From Cardinalis cardinalis (taxonomy: Eukaryota > Chordata > Aves > Passeriformes > Cardinalidae): a stretch of DNA of 64,000 nt. The notes under the pieces were generated by a model. It saw only the letters and a program-made list of their open reading frames with translations. It was not told the origin of the DNA and ran no database searches. This document shows positions 39,184-49,600 of the stretch, piece after piece (positions within the stretch are counted from its first letter, which is position 1; the number at the start of each line of letters is the position of its first letter). The stretch is taken from positions 4,457,688-4,521,687 of the forward strand of contig JACDOX010000015.1 in assembly GCA_014549065.1 (NCBI GenBank). Reading direction: 5' to 3'. The translations under genes were made by a program, and so were the position numbers.

Positions 39184-39209
39184 CATGATACTCAGTGGTG
39201 AGTATCATG
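39184..39209. other. perfect hairpin, 11-bp stem and 4-base loop
   Basis: CATGATACTCA is followed by GTGG and then by its exact reverse complement TGAGTATCATG. The base just outside the left arm is an N. No U run follows, and a bacterial-type terminator makes no sense in this genome. The inverted repeat may be chance or the relic of a small foldback. Confidence 0.85.
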
Positions 39210-39911
39210 TTGGCTAGTATCAGTAGATTTTGGCTCTAGGATGTGGAGTGCCACAATGACCTACTCAACAGGAGTTCAGGTTTCAGATGTGAGGTAATGT
39301 TGTGCCTATTCTCCCTCTCAGGCAGGAGAAGAGACATGAGGTGTGGTTTGATTAGACTTGACTTTCATTAAATTGTCCAGGAAAAGTGTATCCACCTTAN
39401 AGAGTAAAAACCCTTTCTCTCCTTAATAATTTGCAGAGCCAGCCTGGACCCAAAATCATTGCTGGGACCTTTGGCTTCCCTTGGTAATAGGATGAAGACA
39501 GCTGATAAAAAGGAACATAATTTCCCCCAAGAAACTAAACATTTTACCAAGTGCCTCTTTTCTTTAGCCTTGCCAGGGATCTTTTCCTGTGTTCATTTCC
39601 ATCTCTGGTTTATTACAGAACCACACCTTCTATGGATGGGTAGCTGCATTGGCCTTCAAAATTATGAGAATTTGAATTTAACCTCTTGACCTGTCCACTA
39701 TGTCCTTCACCTGATGGGAGGAAGGAAAAAAAAATTAAAGAAGACATGGATCCAGTTTGTTCCTGCTGGTGAGACAAAGTGCTTTGGCAGACAAACTGCA
39801 AGAGAATGTTGCTTTTTTCAGGCCTTTGAAGAATAGTGGATATTTTGAAGCTGAATGGGTTTCAGGAATACTTAATAATGAAATACCATTTGCTAAAGGG
39901 AGAAGCCAACC

Positions 39912-39946
39912 AAAATGTAGTTGGTTCAACTAAAATGTAGTTGGTT
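39912..39946 (+). repeat. 15-bp direct repeat, two copies
   Basis: AAAATGTAGTTGGTT occurs at 39912-39926 and 39932-39946, separated by five bases. This is a local duplication. Confidence 0.9.
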
Positions 39947-40609
39947 TTCAAGTGACACTTGTTATTACTTAGATTAAACAAAGCATAAATTTGGGTAGAC
40001 TTTCCATCAGGAAAAAAATAAAATCATGACCATTTGTAAACTGGTAGTTCACACATTTTTTGGTCTCTTTTCCATGAATTGATAACATGACATGCTTATG
40101 GAAATAGTGAAATAAAGGGCAGGATTTTTTAGGAGTACAAAAAAGATCAGCATTTATTGCAGCAGATTTACAGCTAATTTTTGTAGTACTACTGACACAT
40201 CCTATCAAATTTATAGGTTTTCAAATATTATATTACTAGATTTTTGAATCTTATTAGTGGGTTTGCATGCATTGTATTATTAAATNTGTTGTTTTCTAAT
40301 ATGATATGAGAAATTGTTATGATATCAATCTTTCCAATAATATCTGCAATTTTATATCTTTATATCATGCTCCTGTTGTATCACAACCAGTAATAAGATA
40401 TATGTATTATTTTTAGTATTGATTTTTCACTGCAAAATTATCAGGTTCCCATAGTATTTATTCATTTTAATTGCCCCTAAGACTGCACTAAGTTAGTAGG
40501 ATATTTATTTTGAAATGCAGAGGGAAGGGGAGGAATATTTTATCAATTTACAGAGAGCTTATAAGACTGGAAATTCTGGAGTCATCACAACAGCTTAGGG
40601 CAAAATTCT

Positions 40610-41132
40610 NCTGTTATGCAATATGGTTGTTGTGGAGGGGGGAGTGGAGGGGAGCTGGCAGCAGAACCAGTCTACTTTNGCAGAACTGGGTAGAACAAGG
40701 CAGCTGGGGAGAGAAAGTGTTCAGGGAAGGTACCCTGGGGTACCCTGGTGCTCTGCATGCTGTCCAGTGCCCAACAGGCTGCTGCTGGTCTCAGAGGTGC
40801 TGGGTGGAAGGGTAGCATGTCCCAAAGGAGGTAGCAGGCTGTGGGTGGAAGGAGGGCCCTGCTCCATCCCTGCCCTGTGTCCCAGCACCCAGATGTACAT
40901 AAGGCTATGGATTACTAGCGAGAACAGCTAAAGAGAACATCTTCTGACACCTCTGTGTATTTAGTTAGTGCAAGTATCCATGGATGAAGATAATATTTTA
41001 GAAGTGAGTTGAATGTTGCTTTTAAACCACATTCAACTGACTATGCATTCCCTCAGGAGATTCTGTTTATTCTTATTCTTACAGAAATTTTCTAACNTTC
41101 ACTTATTTATATTTTTAATGATCTCATACCAC
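40610..41132. other. GC-richer non-coding patch before the LTR
   Basis: From about 40625 to 40900 the DNA is GC-rich and contains a perfect 10-bp tandem duplication, GGTACCCTGG, at 40729-40748. Open frames of 101-102 codons in two overlapping frames show no domain. It then returns to AT-rich DNA before the LTR. It may be an unrecognised older repeat. Confidence 0.4.
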
Positions 41133-42140
41133 TGTTGTAGTAGGTTGATCCTGNCTGGATGCCAGACACCCACCAAAGCCTCTCTATCACTCCCCTCTGC
41201 AGCTGGACAGGGGAGACAAAATATAAGTATTCATGAGTTGAGATAAGGAGACAGATCACTCACCAAATATTGTCATGGGCAAAATAGACTCAAATTACAG
41301 ATATTAGTTTAATATATTACAAACAAAATCAAAGCAGGATAATGAAAAATAAAGTAAGACCCTAAAAACGCCTTCTCCCCCCCCCTCCCTCCTTCCCTGC
41401 TCTACCTCCTCCCCTCTGGCAGCCCATGGAATNGGGGTTGTGGTCAGTTCATCANGCGTGGCTTCTGCTGCTGCCCAGGGAGAGGAGTCCTTCCCTGCTC
41501 CAACAAGGGGTCTCTACCATGGGACACAGTTCTCCACAAACTGCTGCTACATGGATCACTCTTCAGTAGGGTGCAGTCCTTTGAGCACAGGCTGCTCCAG
41601 TGTGGGCCCTCACAGGGCTGGAAATCCNACCAAGAAACCTGCTCCAGTGGGCTCCTATCTCCACAAGTCTGCAGGTCTGGGTCAGGAGCACCNGGCACCC
41701 ACAGGGTCACAGCCTGCTCTCAGGCATCCACCCCTTCCACCATGGGTACCCTCCAGGGAGGATGCAGATGGATCTTTGCATCCCCATGGACCTCCACAGG
41801 CTGCAGGGAAAGCCCATTCCAACACCTACAGCCCTTCCTCCCACTCCTTCTCCACTGACCTTGGTGTCTGCAGAGTTGCTCCTCTCACCTATTCTCACTC
41901 TGGTATTGTCTGGCCACAATTACATATGCTCAGTACCTTTTTTCTTTCTTCTTTAGTATGTTATCCCAGAGGTGTTGCCATCTTTTGTGATGGGTCCAGC
42001 CCTGGCCAGCAGCACATCTATCCTGGAACCAGCTGGCATTGGTTCTGCTGGACATGGGTGAAGCTTCCAGCAGCTTCTCACCGAAGCCACTCTTGTAGCC
42101 CCCCTGCTTTCAAAAACCTGGCCATGCAAACCCAATTGTA
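41133..42140 (-). mobile_element. solo LTR of an avian endogenous retrovirus
   Basis: About 1 kb matching, by recall, a long LTR type abundant in bird genomes. Diagnostic points: the plus-strand left end begins TGTTGTAG and is followed by a GATGCCAGACACCCACCAAA-like stretch; C-rich runs lie near 41377-41400; and modules of the form CTGCTCCAGTGTGGG recur (about 41590 and 41640), as do CCATGG-type units. The plus-strand right end is rich in words ending at CCCAATTGTA. I orient it on the minus strand. Read that way, a CCAAT-like word lies about 100 bases inside the start, a degenerate TATA-like ATAACATACTAAAG follows (about 41953-41966), and the element ends in CA at 41133. No gag, pol or env sequence lies on either side, so it is a solitary LTR left by recombination. 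The flanking target duplication is not evident. The open frames inside it (up to 234 codons) are non-genic. Confidence 0.82.
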
Positions 42141-42728
42141 CTAAATATTTATGTTCTGGGGACCTTAGGTGAACTTTGAAAAAAGACTTTGGACTGAGTT
42201 TCTTTCCTTTCTGCATAAGTGTGAGAATATGCCCTGCTGTCCAGATCCAAAAGCACACTGAAGTGTAGAACCTGGTGAAGGATCCTGTAGTCTGCAAAGT
42301 GAAAGAACTCAAAGTAAACTATGTCCCTATGAAAAGATAACACTTCACCCAGAAATTCATTTTTAAATTACTAAATAATTTCAAACAGTTTCAAAATTTA
42401 ATAGAAACAATATGATGTGGCTCTCGATGTTGGCTTCTACAATTAGTGTGTTATTAATTAAACTCTCAACTAATATAATGACTATAATGACTGTTGGAAC
42501 CTCTCTTTGTATTTAAAATACATGCAGACTCTGGCTCCAATTATAAATAGACCATCATTCTAAAGGCTTAAAACTGAAAATTAAATTATCCAGAAACAAA
42601 TTGTTAAACTTAGGCTACATTTCTAAGAAATTATCTCTGCACATTTTAATTTTATTGCATATACTATATCTAATCATCCTTTTTCACCAGCAGATTTTTT
42701 TGCAGCATTCACATGCACCTCTCTATTA
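42141..42728. other. AT-rich non-coding DNA
   Basis: The sequence returns to AT-rich composition directly after the LTR. Nothing retroviral continues into it. No gene is seen. Confidence 0.5.
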
Positions 42729-42756
42729 ACACATGTGCATGCACACACACATGTGC
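42729..42756. repeat. alternating purine/pyrimidine tract
   Basis: Twenty-eight bases alternate purine and pyrimidine without exception, built from AC/GT and CATG words (including the palindromes GTGCATGCAC and GCACATGTGC when read with neighbours). This is a sequence signature of Z-DNA potential. It overlaps the start of a 33-bp tandem duplication. Confidence 0.85.
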
Positions 42757-42818
42757 TTGCACACTGTTACAGTTAAATATAATTTGTGCTTGCACACTGT
42801 TACAGTTAAATATAATTT
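42753..42818 (+). repeat. 33-bp tandem duplication
   Basis: A 33-bp unit beginning GTGCTTGCACACTG occurs twice, exactly and head-to-tail (42753-42785 and 42786-42818). Sequence identity between the copies suggests a recent event. There is no coding content. Confidence 0.95.
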
Positions 42819-45800
42819 CCTGAGAAATGATCTCTGCATGTGTTTAAGGAGGGATAAGTTGGTTTGAGATAGATCTATCTGCTTTTTGACAAGCTGTTCC
42901 ACAGCAATCTGATTAGCCCCATGACACTGCAGAGGAGGTCCAATGCTTCTGCTTTCATTGAATCACCAGTAAAATTTCTAAAGTCCCCATGGACTTTGCA
43001 AAAGGTTCATGGTTTGGCAACAAGAGATGTTTTGTAACTCTCAAAAATCAGGTTGTTTTCTTGTATGAATTAGCAGTTACTATGGGAGTCACTGCTCCTT
43101 TAACCATGTCCAGTAAAATCAATTTATGAAAGTATTNTGCCATGCTTACCCTCTACTAATGACCAGACTTAACATCTGTTATGATCAGTGGAGAGGCTCC
43201 CAGGGACTGAAAAAAATTTTGGGTTTNAGAGCTCTGTTTAAAGACTTTACATTGTAAAGTCATTTGTCAGAGATCTGAATCTCTGAATTAAAAGTGACCA
43301 AAGAGATTGGTGCTGTCCAGAAACAAGTGATACTGGATTATAAACTTGGCAGACTTTTTTGAGAACATTTGTTCAATCAGCTATAAAGTTATGCCAACCA
43401 GTTCTATATAGAAAAATTTAATACAGAACATTTTGTTAGAAAAAGAGGTTTCAAGGCAAGTGACTTTTTTTCCCCTCAAAGTGACATGAACATGATTAGG
43501 TTTCCTGTAAAATGAGAAAATGTTTAAATAAATTATTTTTAGACTTTAAGGCAGATGCTACTTAGTACTGATTGAAACATTCTGCATCATCCCAAATTAC
43601 AACTTTGGATTTTGTTACAAAAACAATGAACAAATGAAAAGCAATAGAACATTTTAACCAATGCCACATTATAATCTGTCAGCAGATTATGCATGGCTAT
43701 TTTTGGCATGTGTTGATATAATATAAGAAANTACAAAATTAAAAAATTATCTTTAAAGAAAAAAACAAAAAGCCCAAAAGTTTCCAAACAAAACCAGTTT
43801 TTTAAAAAATCATTTTTCAAATTTTATGTTTTAAAAATAGGAAAAAAAATTAAATATTGTTGTTTTCCTATAGGCCAGAAGTTTATCATTTTGGCCAGAT
43901 TAGACATTTTAATTTTTGAATTTATCTAGCTGAATATTTTCATGCTTGATATTTAAAGATGCCAGAGAGGAGTTATGAATAAAGCTACCTCAATCTACTA
44001 TTGATGTCTTATGATTGTGTTTTCAGGAAGAAAAAAAAAAAAGGAAAAAAGGAAAAAAAAAAGGAAAAAAGAAAAAAAAAGACTAATTTAAAGCATATTT
44101 TAGAAGTAAGGAAATTTAACAACAGTCCCTCACTTGAAGGGAGAGCATAAACTAACAGCAAATCTTTATCAAGGTAAGGAACAAGCCTATTNCTATGAGC
44201 TGAAGTGCTGAAACCACTGAGGGGGAGTATGTGTGGATATTANTTTTGTGTCTCCACCATCAAAAAGATATCTACTTAACTGGGTTGCCAATACAAAGCC
44301 AAGCAGCCATAAGCCAGCTGTACACAGCTGCATGCATTCCTCCTGCNGAGCCATCTGCAGATTTTGCCACAAATCCTGTGTTGGCTCCAAAGGTTTTGGT
44401 GCCCTTGGGGAACTGGGGAATTTCTGTGCCTCCAAGCACAAGTTTACTTATTCAGGCACATAACGTTGTTCTGTCACCAAAATATTTCTGCCTTCCATGG
44501 CATCCTGTCTTACAAGCATTAATTGATTTTCTTCAGCACCTCAGAGGTGTTTTTTTTGTTGGGTTTTTTCTCATTGAAAATCCCAAGCAATTTAGGAGTA
44601 TGCATAACTTCTATTCTCTCATTTGTCACCTTCCCAATGCTGCTTATATTTTGGAGAATGTGTGTTGTCAGATACAAGAGTTCTGGGTCAAAAGCTTTCC
44701 ACTTCTCACTCACTTGGAAACAAGAGCCTGAGGGTCTTATCCATATATGCTGTTTTTATCATTTTGGATAGACTTTTTACAAGTGCCCTCCCCCCAACTC
44801 TTTTGCAGGAGATGCTAATGTGGCTCCTCAAACATAATAGTTCTGTCACTGAGGATGACAAATCTTCACCCATCATGAGGCATGTTGATAACAATAAAAC
44901 ATCCCATTGACTACATCATAAATATCCTGTTAATTTGCCATGGACTTGCCATCTAAGACAGAATAATCCACTCACCTGCTTTTTGCCATTAGAGCAATGG
45001 CTATGAATTTAATCCTCTAATCTTGGAAAGGAAGTGTAGGAAGGACTTCCAAAGATCAGATGGCCTTTCCTCATGTCTCCAGGCAGGATCAATACCCTTA
45101 TATAATCTCATAGATAAAATAGAGATAGGATCATTAACTTCCATTATTCTTAAATGACTTAAAGGACTTTTTGTGAACTGCATTGTAGGCAGGCAAACCT
45201 GCTAAGAATTAGTATAGCTCTCAGTTTCAAAAAAATGTTATCAGTTGGATGTAATATTTTCCATGTTTGTACACAAGAAGTTTTACATGAAGAATAATGG
45301 AAAATTTAAGGAGTATTTTCTCCACACATAGATAAATTTCACAATTTCTCATTCTCAGCATTTATAGGGATTAAGTGGTTTTGAGTGCATAGCCTACAAA
45401 TACTTTTCTGAAGCACATTTAAAAATATTCATAATGATTAGGGAATAAATAGATGTATTACTAACATTCATTGGTCCCTGGATCAACAACTCACCAGGGA
45501 AAAGAGCAGAGAAACATGAAAGCTTATTCAAGAAAGTTACAGGGGGAGAGAAAAAAAACCTTAATGAATATCTAGTGCAGTTGAAGATGTTACAAGGATA
45601 AAAATCACCTAATTAAAAGATAATCTCTCTTACTTTGTAGTATTGGAGCAATAAATGACTGCAGAGATTGAGTAATCAACAAAGCTAAAATGGTTTCTTT
45701 AAACAATCTTCAAACTTGTTTAGCATGCTTGTGACAACACAAGGAAGATTACTCCAAAGTCTCTGGTGATGTAAATAAAAACAACTCCATTGATGTTGTT

Positions 45801-45859
45801 TGGAATGGCACCCTGTATGTCAGCACATATCTTAACCTANTTTTCTTTACTCCCTTAAG
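42819..45859. other. AT-rich non-coding DNA
   Basis: No gene is recognised. The open frame 44231-44731 (plus, 166 codons) has two N-containing codons and no domain. A 19-bp near-perfect palindrome (GACTTTACA/TGTAAAGTC around one T) lies at 43243-43261. An A-rich low-complexity tract sits at about 44025-44082. Confidence 0.5.
44025..44082 (+). repeat. A-rich purine tract
   Basis: About 58 bases of A runs separated by GG or G. Low-complexity sequence. Confidence 0.9.
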
Positions 45860-45954
45860 AGGGAACTTACTTATTTTGCAACGCCGTCTTGGTGATTGCG
45901 AGCTGGATATTCAAGAGCCTGGCAGAGGAGGAGCTGAAGTGGTGCAGTTATCAG
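45860..45954 (+). other. exon-like interval, not assigned to a gene
   Basis: A 95-base stretch bounded by a pyrimidine-rich acceptor (TTTTCTTTACTCCCTTAAG, AG at 45858-45859) and a donor-like CAG/GTACTG (GT at 45955-45956). Two plus-strand frames are open across it. One begins GNLLILQRRLGDCELDIQEP (from 45861). The other begins EGTYLFCNAVLVIASWIFKS (from 45859) and runs without a stop to TGA at 46048-46050. The interval retains CpG (CAACGCCG, TTGCGAG) in CpG-poor DNA. I recognise no protein family, and having two open frames argues against confident coding. It could equally be a conserved non-coding element or a lncRNA exon. Confidence 0.2.
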
Positions 45955-46610
45955 GTACTGAATGAAATTCCAACCCCACAACTCCACAGAGAAATTTCAG
46001 AGACCAGATTCCTCACATCACATGCACAGGACTCATTGGCCTGTTTGTGAAGTGATGGAGTTCATATCTGAGTGCTTACAGAGGCACTTCTAAATTAATA
46101 GCAGAGGCTTGATATTCCAGCAGGGAGTACTCACACATCCAATTAAAATCTCAAATATCTATGAAAATTTGAAAAGCATTTATGTCTTTNTTTTAAGAAA
46201 TGTCTTCAAGGAATCCAGAAATCAAAATGCTAACCTCTGCCTTCCTGAGTCAAATGGTCGTTACGTACTGATGGGAAATAATGGTATTATACAGAAAATA
46301 TCTTCTCTTCAGTGGTAAAAAAGCCCAGAATCCAGTGGGTTTTTGTCTTTCATTTCTTAGTTGAGGTGGCCATATGCTAAAAGATTAAATATCCCTTCAA
46401 CCAGCTCTCTGAATTCAATGTTTGCAGGTTCAGTCTGCCTCTCGTTACCATAGAATTCAGCATTGTATATTTTTTCCTTTATTTTCCTAACTAATCTAGA
46501 CTTCTTTGCTCATCAAGGACTTGAAATCTCTTAATTATCCTGTGTTTTACTCTGGGTGTAGTCTTACTGACATTTTACCTGGCATATGTAGTGCTTCCAT
46601 ATTTGTCCTA
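45955..46610. other. non-coding DNA
   Basis: No gene is recognised beyond the frame that runs on from the exon-like interval to 46050. The rest is AT-rich. Confidence 0.45.
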
Positions 46611-46682
46611 TAGATGATTTGAGATTATTCTATCAGATTGTCATACCCTATTTTTAAAAAGGGTCATTTTTTAAATCATCTA
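46611..46682. repeat. 72-bp imperfect foldback
   Basis: Outer arms TAGATGATTT (46611-46620) and AAATCATCTA (46673-46682) are exact reverse complements. Inside them, ACCCTATTTTT and AAAAAGGGT (about 46646-46665) also pair with a small bulge. The whole could fold as a long imperfect hairpin. The flanking TA ends recall a minute Tc1/mariner-type MITE, but no family was recognised. Confidence 0.45.
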
Positions 46683-49600
46683 CACTATACAAAGAGATAG
46701 TCTTTGATTTAAATGCTAAAAAGTGACATTGTTTAAACAAACAAAAAACTGTTGATACAAAAAGTTCATAAAGATGAAAGTTCAGAGACTAAAACTCTGT
46801 TTGTGAGCCAGAGAGTGGGAAGGCAAAACTTGTATTCTGTCTCCTGCTCAGTGTGTATTTACTTTAAACCTAACTTCAAGGTAGAAACTAAAGTCTCCTG
46901 GAAANAGTAAAGAAAATATCTCTGTGTACTGCTTTCAAATTAGGTTTCCTTTAAGCAGGCACTGCTACAGGTGCCAACAGTGTGTGTAACTCATGTTGAA
47001 TAAGGTCTGTGTGAGCCTTAGCTGCGATCAGCAAATTCATTTAAGCACTCAGGTTAATATTAAGCCCAGTCATTAGCAGAGGAAAATGCACTCCCAGAGA
47101 CTCATTTCTTTGAACAAATGAGTTATGCAAGTAAATAGCATTTCAGCTATTTATATTATTCTATAAATGGCATCTTGGCTACACCTTTTGCATGGAAATG
47201 GGAGTACATAAGGAAAGATTTACCACTGTGTTTTATATTAATTGAACACTTTCTGATAATTATAGCCATAAGAATGTTCCCATGGAAACAATGGAAGAAT
47301 CAATATGTTGGAATGTGCCGTAATAGGGATGTCGAACCATAAATATGGTAAAAATCACAAGTTCCTTACTTGGTGTTCCTTTATTGCAAGTAAAGTCTTT
47401 AAGTTTGTTTGGAGTATTATTTTCACCTGAAATATCTCAGGCTTAGTGAGAAGACAGTGTGTTGGAGATAAGCACTATGAAAACAGTGAGTTATGCCTTT
47501 AAGTTAATTTTCAGTTACAGTTTGGATTTACCAATCAATACAAATAATTCCTTTGAGGTTCCTAACACTCATGCTGACTTCTTAAAACACATTCCAAACT
47601 CTAAGCACTCTCACAGTTGAAGAAAATTACTTGTGTGCATTATTCAACAAATTTTCTAGCATGATATTCTTAAACTTCACCTCAAAGAAGCAAGAAGGAA
47701 AAAATGAGAGAAGGCACAAGATTCCTGTTGCTTACACTTGTAGGTGACAAAGGGAACAAGAAGTCATGGAATTCTTGTGGAATGAGGTGAGAAAGCAGTG
47801 ACCACAACACTGAGATTTCCCAACAGAAATCATTCCAAGAAACTTAAAGCCCTCCCACCAGACTTTAAGTTATTTTTGTTATTTTTTGGTGGAGGTTCCT
47901 ATTTATGAGGAAGTTGAAACACCTGATACAATTTATGGATTTTTTTTATTTTGCTTAAGTTTCCTCAGGTATTAAGAAGATATTAGGCAAGCACAGAGCT
48001 TTTTGGTTTTTTTTTCTTTAATTCAGTGGAGCAGCAATCTGGCTCACTGGATTTAGATAATCTGAAGATATAAAAGAAAAGCCTGAGATAGGAAACTGAG
48101 GCACAGTCAAACCCTAGGGAAAAACTTGAATTAAACCATANGCTTTTCTCACACTTAAGCTCTCAGTGCAGAAGGGAAGTTCCCATTTATAAACACATGG
48201 CTTTTAAGCAAGTAAAGAATGGGATAGCATGTGCACCAAACAGCAATTTAATTAAAAGGATACTCTTTAGCATTTTAAAATACAGAAGCAAATTTTTGAA
48301 GGGGTACAACTGCCAAAACAAACAAATAAAAGGAACCATAATCCTGGCAGTGAATCAATGAATTATTTCCTGCAAAAATGTGATAATTCTTTTGTTGTGT
48401 GCAGTGTTATCTTTAAGTATCAACAAGAGTGAATGCTATTACAGATGCAAAAGCTAAGCATGGTGGGCTGTCTATGGGAATATGATCAGATCAAGGTTGA
48501 AGCTAGTCCTTACTAATGACAGTTATTTAAATGATCTTGTGTGAGCTTATTCTTTTAAATTAACTTTTGACCACAGTCAGATGAAGACCAAAGTTTCTGG
48601 TAGAGCTTAATTTTGTTAAGATGGATACTGACAGACAAAAAAAAAAAAAAAGTCAAGAAAACTGAGTTTCTCTTGGAAATTGTGAAATCTGCAAAGCATA
48701 TGACTGAGAGGCCCAGAAGAATAATTCAGGTATACCTGGCCTTGTGGCCAATGTACCTTGCGGCCACTTGACCAAATGGCCCTGGGCATAATCATGTCCC
48801 TGTTGGATTCTGTTTCAACATTCCTACTGAGGATAAAAGAGTTATGATTTCAACCTACTTGTGAATGTTAGCTGTCTGGAAATAAATAGCTTCCTGCATA
48901 AGTTTTATGTTTGTTTTTCTTTGAAGGAAGCACTATTATTTTTGAATAGCATTAACAAACACAAGGACAATAAGTTTCAGTAGTTTGAAAACTTTGACTC
49001 TTGCTACGTATTTTACTTAGAAATACAAACTCCTGCAGATCTTTCCAACAAGTCCTCTAATCCCTCTGCTCCCTCCACTGGCTTCCCACAGAACTCTGCA
49101 TTCGTCTGAAGGTCTTTATTCACAAAGCCTTGGATCATATTATTAAAAGATCAGTGAAATAGCAGTCCCTGGACTGCCCTTGGCAACTTCATGCTCCTGG
49201 CTGACTGGGTTTCTCCATGAGGAAAATGTGCAGTTGTCATTTCTATAGAGAAGGGAACTTCATACAAAACTAGTGCAAATAGACCCAAAAAGAGCCTCAG
49301 TTCGCCATCTTCTCTTCCTCATTAACCTCACCTTTTGTAATGCATGTGCGCACACACACAGCCACAGAAATCTTTTTGTGGATTGAAGTTTAGCAAATAT
49401 AAAACAACGCACTCAACTTTAGAAACTCGTCTGTCCAGAAGTGGTATATGCTACAGTATTTTTCTTTTACATACTACGGTAAAACACACAGTGAGTATGA
49501 TGCAAGTTGGTAATAAATATGTCATGAGAGCCTGCACAGAAGAAAGTAAAGGAAGACCAGGTGGAAAGAGATCAGTCAGCTGGTCTGTCCTTTTGCTCCA

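Noticed and set aside
39184..39209. hairpin as a transcription terminator
   Set aside because: No gene upstream and no T run after it, and intrinsic terminators of this kind are not expected in a vertebrate nuclear genome.
41440..42144. 234-codon open frame on the plus strand
   Set aside because: It lies entirely inside the LTR and runs against its inferred orientation. It has three N-containing codons and no domain. GC-rich repeated modules simply lack stops.
44231..44731. 166-codon open frame
   Set aside because: No domain, N-containing codons, composition like the surrounding DNA, and overlapping open frames on both strands.
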